From Deltaproteobacteria bacterium (GTDB lineage: Bacteria > Desulfobacterota > Deferrisomatia > Deferrisomatales > JACRMM01): a DNA stretch of 32,673 bases. Of the stretch, positions 8,204-16,337 are shown piece by piece (within the stretch, counting starts at the first letter, position 1; each line of letters starts with the position of its first letter). The translations under genes were made by a program, and so were the position numbers. The DNA lies in contig JACRMM010000039.1 in assembly GCA_016214985.1 (NCBI GenBank), positions 1 through 32,673 of the forward strand, written 5' to 3'. The notes under the pieces are model-generated. The model ran no database searches. It saw nothing but the letters and a program-made list of their open reading frames with translations, and was not told where the DNA came from.

Positions 8204-10158
8204 TGGGCATCCTGATCGACGCCCGGGCGCTCCTCAAGCGCTACACCGTCGGCGAGGACGAGGTCCTCGCGCTCGACGACGTGAGCTGCCGGATCGCCGA
8301 GGGGGAGATGGTCGCGATCGTCGGCGCCTCGGGCAGCGGCAAGAGCACGCTGATGCACATCCTCGGCTGCCTGGACCGCCCGGACCGGGGTACCTACGTC
8401 CTGGCCGGCGAGGACGTCTCCCGTATGTCCGCCGACCGTCTCGCCGAGGTGCGAAACCGCCGGATCGGGTTCGTGTTCCAGAGCTTCAACCTCCTGCCGC
8501 GGCTCTCCGCCCTGGAGAACGTGGAGCTCCCCCTCGTCTACGCCGGCCGGACCGACGCCCGGGCCCGCGCCCGGGAGGCCCTGGCGACCGTGGGGCTCGC
8601 CGACCGCATGCGCCACGAGCCCAACCAGCTCTCCGGCGGCCAGCGCCAGCGGGTCGCCATCGCCCGGGCCCTGGTGACCGACCCTGCGCTGCTCCTGGCC
8701 GACGAGCCCACGGGCAACCTGGACAGCCGCAGCGGCGCCGACATCCTCGGCCTCTTCGAGCGACTCAACACCGAGGGCCACACCGTCATCCTGGTGACCC
8801 ACGACGCCGCCGTGGCCGGCCATTGCCGCCGCCAGATCCACCTGCTCGACGGTCGGATCGACGATCCCGGGGGCACGCAGCCCGGCCCCGAGGCGCTGCC
8901 CGGCCGGGAATCCACCGCGCCGGCCCCGCTCGCCACCGCCGCGACGTTTGCCGTGCTCTTTCCCGCGATCCTCAAGGTGGGGCTGAAGAGCCTCGTGGCG
9001 AACAAGCTCCGATCGTTTCTGGCCATGCTGGGGATCATCATCGGCGTCGGGGCGGTCATCGCCATGCTCGCCCTGGGGGCCGGGGCCCAGAAGCAGGTCC
9101 TAGACCGCTTCACGGCCATGGGGACGAACGTCCTGCTCGTCATGCCCGCGCAGCGCGGCTCGGCCGGCGTCATCTCCGGCAGCCAGCAGAATCTCAAGAT
9201 CGACGACGCGCTGGCCGTCGCCCGGGAGGTCGCCGGAGTGACCTTCGTGGCGCCGGCCGTGAGCTCGAACGCCCAGCTCAAGTACTACGGCAAGAACACG
9301 CGATCGAACATCTTCGGGACCTCGTCCTCCTACTTCGCCGTCCGGGACCTCGAGATCGACCGCGGACGGGCCTTCACCGAGGGAGAGGTGGACCGGATGG
9401 CCCGGGTGGCGGTCATCGGGCCCGAAGCGGCCACCAACGCCTTCGGCGACAGTGACCCGGTGGGCGAGGTGCTCAAGATCAACGGGATCAACTTCCGGAT
9501 CCTGGGCGTCACCAAGGCCAAGGGGGAGGGGTGGGGGAGCCCCGACGACCGCGTGATCATTCCCTACACCACGGCCATGCAGCAGCTCCTGGGGGTGGAC
9601 TATCTGCGGGAGATCGACGTCAAGGCTCGCAGCGAGGCGGACCTGGACCGCGTGAAGGAGGACCTGACGCAGCTCCTGCGAAAGCGCCACCGCCAGCTGC
9701 CCGGCGTGGAGGACGACTTCCGCATCATGGACATGGCCGAGATCCGCAAGAACGCCACCGAGGTGACCGGCGTCTTCAAGTGGCTCCTCGGCGGGATCGC
9801 CGCCATCTCTCTCCTGGTGGGCGGGATCGGGATCATGAACATCATGCTCGTCACCGTGACCGAGCGCACCCGGGAGATCGGCATCCGCAAGGCCATCGGC
9901 GCCAAGGAGCGCCACATCCTGCTCCAGTTCCTGATCGAGTCGGTCATCGTGAGCGGGCTCGGCGGGTTCATCGGCCTCGGCCTCGGGGTCGGGCTCGCGA
10001 CGGTCGTTCCGCGCTTCGCTCCCCTGCCGGCCCTGGTCGAGTGGCGAAGCGCGTTCCTCGCCCTGGGCGTCTCGGCCGGCGTCGGCATCTTCTTCGGCCT
10101 CTACCCCGCCTGGCAGGCGTCCAGGCTCGACCCCATCGAGGCACTGCGCCATGAGTAG
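8203..10158 (+). CDS. macB: MacB-type ABC transporter (ATPase-permease fusion)
   Basis: A 651-residue inner-membrane mechanotransmission-type ABC protein. The N-terminal ATPase (1-222) has Walker A GASGSGKST (41-49), Q-loop near QSFN, signature LSGGQ (143-147), Walker B ALLLADE (162-168) and switch His200. After a linker of about 25 residues the first membrane helix follows (about 268-292), then a large periplasmic MacB-type domain and three C-terminal FtsX-type helices (LLGGIAAISLLVGGIGIMNI and beyond, ending WQASRLDPIEALRHE). The start is ATG 8203, one base inside the adaptor gene stop; the longer open frame upstream is out-of-frame adaptor sequence. MacB proteins export macrolides, lipopeptides, siderophores or toxins to a TolC channel from the periplasm; the substrate here is unknown. 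Confidence 0.95.
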   Translation: MGILIDARALLKRYTVGEDEVLALDDVSCRIAEGEMVAIVGASGSGKSTLMHILGCLDRPDRGTYVLAGEDVSRMSADRLAEVRNRRIGFVFQSFNLLPRLSALENVELPLVYAGRTDARARAREALATVGLADRMRHEPNQLSGGQRQRVAIARALVTDPALLLADEPTGNLDSRSGADILGLFERLNTEGHTVILVTHDAAVAGHCRRQIHLLDGRIDDPGGTQPGPEALPGRESTAPAPLATAATFAVLFPAILKVGLKSLVANKLRSFLAMLGIIIGVGAVIAMLALGAGAQKQVLDRFTAMGTNVLLVMPAQRGSAGVISGSQQNLKIDDALAVAREVAGVTFVAPAVSSNAQLKYYGKNTRSNIFGTSSSYFAVRDLEIDRGRAFTEGEVDRMARVAVIGPEAATNAFGDSDPVGEVLKINGINFRILGVTKAKGEGWGSPDDRVIIPYTTAMQQLLGVDYLREIDVKARSEADLDRVKEDLTQLLRKRHRQLPGVEDDFRIMDMAEIRKNATEVTGVFKWLLGGIAAISLLVGGIGIMNIMLVTVTERTREIGIRKAIGAKERHILLQFLIESVIVSGLGGFIGLGLGVGLATVVPRFAPLPALVEWRSAFLALGVSAGVGIFFGLYPAWQASRLDPIEALRHE

Positions 10159-11797
10159 AACCAGCGGTCAGCCGTCAGCGGTCAGCCGTCAGCAGAGGCG
10201 AAACCGGAGACTCGCCGTGCTCTTGACCACCGGTCTCGCGCTCGCCTCCTGCGCGGGGCTCCCGACCCGGAGCGAGCGGCTAGCGGGTCCTGCCTCTTCG
10301 CCCCGGCCGGAGGCCCCGAAGAGCGCCTCCTCGGCCGACCTGTTCTCGACCCCTGTCCGGGTCAGCCCGCAACCGGCAGGGACGCTGCCGAGCCCCCTGC
10401 TCGTCACGGTCTCGGAAGCCGTGCTGCTGACGCTCCAGAACAACCGGGCGTTCGCCGTACAGCGGTACAACCGCTCCCTGACGCGAACGTTCGAGGAGGA
10501 GCAGAGGGCGGCCTTCGACCCCGTGCTGTCCGCGAGCGCGTCGCGCCAGTGGCAGCGCCAGCCCGCGGGCGGCACGGCCGGCACCCAGTCATCCCAGGCG
10601 ACAGACCTCACCCTCTCGGCGGAGGAGTTCCTGCCCACCGGGACGTCGCTCAACCTCCGCCTTTCGGGCCAGAGCGCCTCGACGCCGGCCGACGACTCGG
10701 CCCGCGTCGGCCTGACGGTCACCCAGTCGCTGCTCCGCGGGTTCGGCACGGACGTGAACTTCGCGAGCCTTCGTCAAGCCCGCCTCGACACCCTCGTCTC
10801 CGAGTACGAGCTTCGGGGCTTCGCCGAAAGCCTCGTCGCGCAGACGGAGCAGGCCTATTGGGACTACACCCTGGCGAAGCGGCGGATCGAGATCGTCGAC
10901 CAGTCTCTCGCGCTCGCCCGACAACAGCTGGAGGAGACGGAGCAGCGGATCCGCGTGGGCCAGCTCGCCGAGATTGAGAGGGTTGCGGCCGAGGCCGAGG
11001 TCGCCCTGCGCAAGGAGAACGAGATCGACGCCCGAAGCCGCCTCGCCACCGCGCGCCTGGCGCTTCTGCGGCTGCTCAACCCTCCGGGGGGGGCCCTCTG
11101 GAGCCGCGAGATCGACGTCCTGGATCCTCCCGTGGCGCGGCAGGAGGGCCTCGACGACGTCGAAGACCACGTGCGTCTGGCCCTTCGGCTTCGGCCCGAG
11201 CTCAACCAGGCCCGACTCCAGGTGCAGCGCGGAGATCTCGAGGTGGTGAAGACGCGAAACGGGCTCCTGCCGAAGCTCGACGCCTTCGTCGCCCTGGGGA
11301 AGAGCGGGTATGCGGCCTCCTTCGGCGGCGCCCTCGGCGACATCGATGGCAAGGGATACGACGCCCAGGCGGGGCTGACGCTGGAGTTTCCCTGGGGAAA
11401 CCGCGCCCCGCAGGCGGCCGAACGGCGTGCCACCCTCGGCCGGAGCCAGGACCTCGAGGCGCTCGAGAACCTCACCCAGCTCGCCCAGGTGGACGTGCGC
11501 ACCGCTCACATCGAGGCCAACCGCCTGAAGGAGCAGGTGGTGGCCACGACCGCCACCCGCAAGCTCCAGGAGGAAAAGCTGCGGGCCGAAACCGAGAAGT
11601 TCCGCGTGGGCAAGTCGACGAATCTCCTCGTCGCCCAGGCACAGCGTGACCTCCTCGAGAGCCAGATCGGCGAGGTCGAGGCCGCCGTGAACTCCCTGAA
11701 GGCCGTCGTCGACCTCTACCGTCAGGACGGCTCGCTCTTGAACCGCCTCGGAATTGCCGCGCCCGGGGGCGAGCCGGTGGAGGCCCCGGCCCGCTGA
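10151..11797 (+). CDS. TolC-like outer-membrane efflux lipoprotein
   Basis: A 548-residue outer-membrane factor completing the exporter. The N-terminus has an Arg-rich n-region (RRNRR at 16-20), a hydrophobic core and a lipobox LASC with Cys34. The mature part shows the duplicated alpha-helical layout of the family: long charged coiled-coil helices around 215-300 and 425-510, with intervening beta-strand segments (for example TSLNLRLSGQS, RVGLTVTQSLLRGFG and AGLTLEFPWGNRA). It overlaps macB by eight bases. The first codons run through a 14-base tandem repeat (10162-10195), so the true N-terminus is uncertain; GTG at 10217 would leave a poorly charged signal peptide, so ATG 10151 is preferred. 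Confidence 0.9.
   Translation: MSRTSGQPSAVSRQQRRNRRLAVLLTTGLALASCAGLPTRSERLAGPASSPRPEAPKSASSADLFSTPVRVSPQPAGTLPSPLLVTVSEAVLLTLQNNRAFAVQRYNRSLTRTFEEEQRAAFDPVLSASASRQWQRQPAGGTAGTQSSQATDLTLSAEEFLPTGTSLNLRLSGQSASTPADDSARVGLTVTQSLLRGFGTDVNFASLRQARLDTLVSEYELRGFAESLVAQTEQAYWDYTLAKRRIEIVDQSLALARQQLEETEQRIRVGQLAEIERVAAEAEVALRKENEIDARSRLATARLALLRLLNPPGGALWSREIDVLDPPVARQEGLDDVEDHVRLALRLRPELNQARLQVQRGDLEVVKTRNGLLPKLDAFVALGKSGYAASFGGALGDIDGKGYDAQAGLTLEFPWGNRAPQAAERRATLGRSQDLEALENLTQLAQVDVRTAHIEANRLKEQVVATTATRKLQEEKLRAETEKFRVGKSTNLLVAQAQRDLLESQIGEVEAAVNSLKAVVDLYRQDGSLLNRLGIAAPGGEPVEAPAR
10162..10195 (+). repeat. 14-base tandem repeat in the start of the TolC-like gene
   Basis: The unit CAGCGGTCAGCCGT occurs twice in direct succession (10162-10175, 10176-10189), followed by a partial third copy CAGCAG. 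As 14 is not a multiple of three, each copy is translated in a different frame. It looks like intergenic repeat DNA captured by the open frame just after the macB stop. Confidence 0.8.
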
Positions 11798-11897
11798 GGC
11801 CTCCTGGGGGCATCCCTTCGCCCGCCTTGGCCCCGGCCGCCGTTTCCGCTACTGTGGGGGCGACCAGCGACGGCTCACTCCACCTGCCGAGGGCCCC

Positions 11898-13025
11898 GTG
11901 CCGACCGACGTCTACCAGCGCCTCGCCCGCCACCTCGACCGGCTGCCGGCCGGCTTTCCCGCAACTGAGACCGGGGTGGAGCTCCGAATCCTCCGCCGGC
12001 TGTTCACCGAGGACGAGGCCGAGCTCGCCCTGGCGCTCACCGTCATCCCCGAGGAGCCCCGGGTCGTGGCCCGCCGGGCCGGCCTCGCCCCGGATGAGGC
12101 GGCGCGGCGGCTCGAGGCCCTGGCCCGCCGCGGCCTCGCCTTCTCCCTGGGGCGCCCCGGGCAGAAGGCGCGCTACACCGCCTCCCAGTTCGTGATCGGG
12201 CTCTGGGAGTACCACGTGAACGCGCTCGACGAAGACCTCATCCGCGACGTGAACGAGTACATCCCCCGCTTTTTCGACGCCGAGGTGTGGCGGCGCGCGC
12301 CGCAACTGCGCACCGTGCCCGTGCACCGCAGCATCGCGGTCGACAACGCGGTGCTCCCCCACGAGCAGGCCGAGCAGATCGTCCGGTCCCAGAAGCGCAT
12401 CCTCGTGGCGCCGTGCATCTGCCGCCGCGAGCACCGCCTCGCCGGCCACGGCTGCGACCGGCCCGAGGAGGCGTGCCTCATCTTCGGGGCCGCCGCCGCG
12501 TACTACGAGCGAAACGGTCTCGGCCGCGTGATCGACGCGGACGAGGCCGTGGACATCCTGCGCCGGGCCGACGAGGCGGGGCTCGTGCTCCAGCCCAGCA
12601 ACGCCCAGAACCCGGTCAACATCTGCTGCTGCTGCGGGTGCTGCTGCCAGGTCCTGAAGAACCTCGGACGCCATCGCCGGCCGGCCGACGTTGTGTCGAG
12701 CGCCTTCACGGCAGCCCTCGACGCGGAGGCCTGCGTGGGCTGCGGGGTGTGCGAAGACCGTTGCCAGATGGCCGCCCTGACCGTGGCCGACGGCGCCGCC
12801 CGCCTCGATCCGGCCCGCTGCATTGGCTGCGGCCTGTGCGTCTCCACCTGCCCGGCGGAGGCCCTCACCCTGGTCCGCAAGCCCGAGGCCCGGCAGCCCC
12901 GGGTCCCTCGCACCGTCACCGATGCGGCGCTCGAGCTCGGTCGCGCCCGCGGCACCCTCACGCCGGCCCGGCTCGCCTGGATCGGCCTGCGCTCGAAGCT
13001 CGACCGGCTCCTGGCCCGGCGCTGA
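11898..13025 (+). CDS. Cys-rich 4Fe-4S protein with winged-helix-like N-terminus and dicluster ferredoxin domain
   Basis: A 375-residue cytoplasmic iron-sulfur protein. Residues about 28-95 look like a winged helix (AELALALTVIPEEPRVVARRAGLAPDEAARRLEAL). The middle has a cysteine set Cys173, Cys175, Cys186, Cys193 (CICRREH...HGC...EAC) and then seven cysteines within eight residues (CCCCGCCC, 243-250). A C-terminal ferredoxin carries Cys279, 282, 285, 289 and Cys308, 311, 314, 318; the first cluster ends CQ rather than the usual CP. Proteins with this architecture occur in anaerobic deltaproteobacteria but I know of no proven function; electron transfer or redox sensing is inferred. GTG 11898 is chosen because GAGGG lies five bases upstream. 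It stands between the efflux operon and a sensor kinase. Confidence 0.88.
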   Translation: MPTDVYQRLARHLDRLPAGFPATETGVELRILRRLFTEDEAELALALTVIPEEPRVVARRAGLAPDEAARRLEALARRGLAFSLGRPGQKARYTASQFVIGLWEYHVNALDEDLIRDVNEYIPRFFDAEVWRRAPQLRTVPVHRSIAVDNAVLPHEQAEQIVRSQKRILVAPCICRREHRLAGHGCDRPEEACLIFGAAAAYYERNGLGRVIDADEAVDILRRADEAGLVLQPSNAQNPVNICCCCGCCCQVLKNLGRHRRPADVVSSAFTAALDAEACVGCGVCEDRCQMAALTVADGAARLDPARCIGCGLCVSTCPAEALTLVRKPEARQPRVPRTVTDAALELGRARGTLTPARLAWIGLRSKLDRLLARR

Positions 13026-13067
13026 GCCCTCTCGAGCTCGGCACGTCCCTCGCATCGGGAAGCGACC

Positions 13068-15281
13068 ATGCTCCAGACCCTGCGCCGCTGGTTCCAGAAT
13101 CACCCGATCCGGTACAAGCTTCTCGCGACGTACTCGGTCGCCTTCACCGTTCTCATCGCCACGGGGGGGACCATCACCTATTCCCTCGTCCGCAAGACGA
13201 TCGAGCACAACATCGAGAGCGAGCTCACCAACTCGACCTCGTCGATCTTGAACTTGGTCAACACCTCGGCATCGGCCTCCATCCGCAGCTACCTGCGGGC
13301 CATCGCCGACCAGGACCTGGAGCTCGTCGAACACCTCTACGCCCAGTCCCGACGCGGGGAGCTCTCGGACGCGGCCGCCCGGGAGCGGGCCGCCCAAGCA
13401 ATGTTGCTGCACCGGATCGGGAAGACCGGGTACGTGTGCTGCCTCGACAGTCGCGGTGTCATGCTCATCCACCCGAAGAAGGAGCTCCTCTCCCAGAACC
13501 TCTCCGAGTACGCCTTCGTCCGGGACCTCACGGCGAAGAAGAGGGGCTACCTGGAGTACGACTGGAAGAACCCCGACGACCAGGGGCCGCGGCCCAAGGC
13601 CATGTACATGGCCTACTTCGCGCCCTGGGACTGGATCATCCTCGCCTCTGCCTACCGAGACGAGTTCACGGAGCTGGTGAAGGTCGAGGACTTTCGGGAG
13701 AGCGTGCTCTCCCTGAAGTTCGGCAAGACCGGGTACGCCTTCATCGCCGACACGAAGGGCAACGTCATCCTGCACCCCAAGTTCCAGGGGGCGAACCTTT
13801 ACCGCCAACAGGGCGTTCCGACCGACTTCTTCGCCGAGATGCTCCAGCAGAAGAGCGGGAAGATCCTCTACTACTGGAAGAACCCCGGAGAGCCGCGGCT
13901 GCGCCAGAAGCTCGTCATCTACAACCGCATCCCCCAGTACGACTGGATCGTTGGCTCCGCGAGCTACCTGGACGAGGTCTACGCGCCGCTTCGAACCGTG
14001 CGCACCGTGTTCGCCCTGGCGGCGCTCGGCTCGCTGCTTCTGGTCCTGCCGCTCACCCTGCGGATCAGCGCCTCGATCACGAGCCCTCTCCAGGAGCTGA
14101 CCGGGCGCCTCGCCGCCGGAGCCGACCGGGACCTCCCGCTCCGACTCGATCACCCGTCCCGGGACGAGGTCGGGCTCCTGACGGCCTACTTCAATGCCTT
14201 CCTCGCCCGGCTCGACGAGTACAGCGGCAGCCTCAAGGCCGAGATCGCCGAGCGGAAGCAGGCCCAGGACGCCCTGAGGCGCTCAGAGGAGCTGTTCTCC
14301 AAGGCGTTTCGTTCAAGCCCCAACGGGATCGCCATTCTGACCCTCGAGGACGGCCGGTTCCTCACCATCAACGAGACGTTCCTGCGCCTGACGGGGTACA
14401 CGGGCGACGAGGTGCTGGGCCACACTCCCGAGCGCCTCGCGCTCTTCTGCGATCCGGAGGCCGGAGGCGACCTGCTGCGCGCCGTGGGGGAGCACGGGCA
14501 GGTGCGCGACCACGAGCTCGAGTTTCGGACGAAGGCGGGCGACCGCCGCCTGGGCCGGGTCTCGGGCGAGCGGATCGAGATCTGGGACGAGCCCCGAGTG
14601 CTGGCGACGATCGAGGACGTGACCGAGTGGCGGCGCCTCGAGCGGGAGCTGATCGAGACCGGCGACCGGGAGCGGGCCACGATCGGCCAGGAGCTCCACG
14701 ACGACCTCGCCCCCCACCTGATCGGGGTCGAGGTGTTGAGCAAGGTGCTCCAGCGCCGGCTCCAGGGCTCTCCGACGCCCGAGGCCGCGCACGCGGAGAA
14801 GATCCGGGAGCTGATCGGGGAAGCGATCCGCAAGACGCGGGCCCTGGCGCGGGGGCTCTGCCCGGTGCACCTCGCCGACAACGGGCTCGAGCTCGCGCTC
14901 CGCGAGCTCTCGGCCAATGAGCAGTCCGTCTACGGCGTCCCGTGCGACTTCTCGAGTGAAGGCGAAGCCCTGGTCGACGACAACTCGATCGCCACCCAGC
15001 TCTTCTACGTCGCCCGGGAAGCCCTGCACAACGCGGTGAAGCACGCCCGCGCGAGCCGGATCTCGGTGGAGCTCGCGGGCCGGGGGGAGCGGATCCACCT
15101 GCGCGTGGCGGACGACGGCGTGGGGTGGGAGACGGGGACCCAGGGCGACGGGATGGGCCTTCGGATCATGGAGTACCGCGCCCGGCTGATCGGCGCGACG
15201 CTCTCGGTGGAGAGCCGGCCCGGCGAGGGAACGGTGGTCCACGTCTCCGTCGCGGCCGGTGGACCCGTGGCCGGCACGTAG
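13068..15281 (+). CDS. NarX/DegS-type sensor histidine kinase with tandem Cache, HAMP and PAS domains
   Basis: A 737-residue membrane kinase. A first helix (about 18-41) leads into a periplasmic part that holds two similar Cache units: GKTGYVCCLDSRGVMLIHPK...DWKNP and GKTGYAFIADTKGNVILHPK...YWKNP, an internal duplication. A second helix (about 305-326), HAMP (to about 385), and a PAS domain (about 405-520) follow. The catalytic part is HisKA_3 type: ERATIGQELHDDLAPHLIG with the phospho-His in ELHDD, an N-box FYVAREALHNAVKHA, and VADDGVGW plus GMGLRIMEYRARLIGA. The LuxR-type regulator downstream is the expected partner. Tandem Cache domains point to extracellular sensing of a small organic ligand. 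The neighbouring aryl-CoA ligase suggests an aromatic acid, but that is only inference. Confidence 0.94.
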   Translation: MLQTLRRWFQNHPIRYKLLATYSVAFTVLIATGGTITYSLVRKTIEHNIESELTNSTSSILNLVNTSASASIRSYLRAIADQDLELVEHLYAQSRRGELSDAAARERAAQAMLLHRIGKTGYVCCLDSRGVMLIHPKKELLSQNLSEYAFVRDLTAKKRGYLEYDWKNPDDQGPRPKAMYMAYFAPWDWIILASAYRDEFTELVKVEDFRESVLSLKFGKTGYAFIADTKGNVILHPKFQGANLYRQQGVPTDFFAEMLQQKSGKILYYWKNPGEPRLRQKLVIYNRIPQYDWIVGSASYLDEVYAPLRTVRTVFALAALGSLLLVLPLTLRISASITSPLQELTGRLAAGADRDLPLRLDHPSRDEVGLLTAYFNAFLARLDEYSGSLKAEIAERKQAQDALRRSEELFSKAFRSSPNGIAILTLEDGRFLTINETFLRLTGYTGDEVLGHTPERLALFCDPEAGGDLLRAVGEHGQVRDHELEFRTKAGDRRLGRVSGERIEIWDEPRVLATIEDVTEWRRLERELIETGDRERATIGQELHDDLAPHLIGVEVLSKVLQRRLQGSPTPEAAHAEKIRELIGEAIRKTRALARGLCPVHLADNGLELALRELSANEQSVYGVPCDFSSEGEALVDDNSIATQLFYVAREALHNAVKHARASRISVELAGRGERIHLRVADDGVGWETGTQGDGMGLRIMEYRARLIGATLSVESRPGEGTVVHVSVAAGGPVAGT

Positions 15282-15331
15282 ACGTTGTCCTCGTCATCCT
15301 GCCCCGCCGGAGAGGCGAACCCCGGCCGCCG

Positions 15332-15356
15332 GCCCTGGGGTCAGGGGGCCCAGGGC
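15332..15356. other. Intercistronic hairpin between sensor and regulator
   Basis: GCCCTGGG (15332-15339) and CCCAGGGC (15349-15356) form a perfect 8-bp stem with a 9-base loop in the 97-base gap between kinase and regulator. There is no T-run, so an RNA stability or processing element is more likely than a terminator. Confidence 0.4.
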
Positions 15357-15378
15357 AAGCGTTCGCAGAGGAGGAGTC

Positions 15379-16026
15379 ATGGGCAAGCGGCGCATCCTCG
15401 TGGTCGAGGACCACCCGATCTTCCGGCTCGGCCTGCGCGAGCTCATCGACCAGGAGGACGACCTGGAGGTGTGCGCGGAGTCCGACGACATCGCCGGGGC
15501 CCTGGCCGAGATCCCCCGCAGCCGCCCCGATCTCGTGATCGTCGACCTCGCACTCAAGGGGCGAAGCGGCATCGACCTCATTCGCGAGATCCGCGACCGG
15601 CACGGCAAGCTGCCTGTTCTGGTCGTGTCGATGTACGAGGAGGCCCTCTACGCCGAGCGCGCCCTGGCCGCCGGGGCCCGGGGGTACGTGATGAAGCAGG
15701 AGGCCTCCGACTCCATCGTGCAGGCGCTGCGGTGCGTGCTGGAGGGGCGGTTCCACCTGAGCGACAAGATGACCACGAGCCTCCTGGGCCGGCTCGCCGG
15801 AGCCCCGGGGACGGTCGTCTCCGACCCGATCGACCGGCTCACGGACCGGGAGCTCGAGGTCTTTCGGATGATCGGGCAGGGCCTGACCACCGGGGAGATC
15901 GCGGCACGGCTCCACCTGAGCGCCAAGACGATCGGCACCTACCGGGAGCGGATCAAGGAGAAGCTCAACCTCAAGACGGCCGGAGAGCTCACCGTCCAGG
16001 CCCTGCGCCGGTCCGGCGGAGACTGA
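15379..16026 (+). CDS. LuxR/NarL-family response regulator
   Basis: A 215-residue DNA-binding regulator. The receiver has E10-D11 in the acidic pocket, phosphoacceptor Asp56 (LVIVDLALKGRSG), Ser84 in the switch position and Lys106. The C-terminal LuxR helix-turn-helix (about 150-212) is clear: LTDRELEVFRMIGQGLTTGEIAARLHLSAKTIGTYRERIKEKL is its span, with the usual Glu and Thr-Ile-x-Thr-Tyr positions. ATG 15379 follows GAGGAGGAG with short spacing; 40 upstream codons in frame are Pro/Arg-rich and rejected. It pairs with the Cache/PAS kinase upstream. Its target is unknown; the next operon is the nearest candidate. Confidence 0.95.
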   Translation: MGKRRILVVEDHPIFRLGLRELIDQEDDLEVCAESDDIAGALAEIPRSRPDLVIVDLALKGRSGIDLIREIRDRHGKLPVLVVSMYEEALYAERALAAGARGYVMKQEASDSIVQALRCVLEGRFHLSDKMTTSLLGRLAGAPGTVVSDPIDRLTDRELEVFRMIGQGLTTGEIAARLHLSAKTIGTYRERIKEKLNLKTAGELTVQALRRSGGD

Positions 16027-16337
16027 CGGCTCTGCCACCCCGTGCGCCCCCCACCCGAAGCCAGATCCCCCCTCTGTAGGTAAATCACCGACCTCGCGTC
16101 GTCCGTCCGCCCACCAAAAGAACCGCGCTGCACCGATTGTCCCGCCCGCCCGCCTCCGCCTACCATCACGCTCGAGCAAATGGTGTTTTGCCCCGGCTCG
16201 GCCACGCACCGGCAGGTCAGACCCCGGAGGCCGCTCCGCACCGAGCCCCAGACGCACTGCACAGCACAGGGACCGCCGTTTGACGCGCCCCGGCCTCCGC
16301 AACCCGGCTGCCGGCGCCCGATCCGAGTGAGGGAACC
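16027..16337. other. 311-base intergenic region before the aryl-CoA ligase
   Basis: No gene, RNA or terminator could be supported. It is C-rich with two less GC-rich patches around 16076-16092 and 16176-16196 that may hold promoter elements. No -10/-35 pair or -24/-12 pair with correct spacing was convincing. GAGGG at 16327-16331 is the ribosome binding site of the next gene. Confidence 0.5.

Noticed and set aside
16183..16215. Sigma54 promoter before the aryl-CoA ligase
   Set aside because: ATGGTGTTTTGC has the GG and GC only eight bases apart, and the CGGCCACG...GGC candidate next to it has a poor -24 half.
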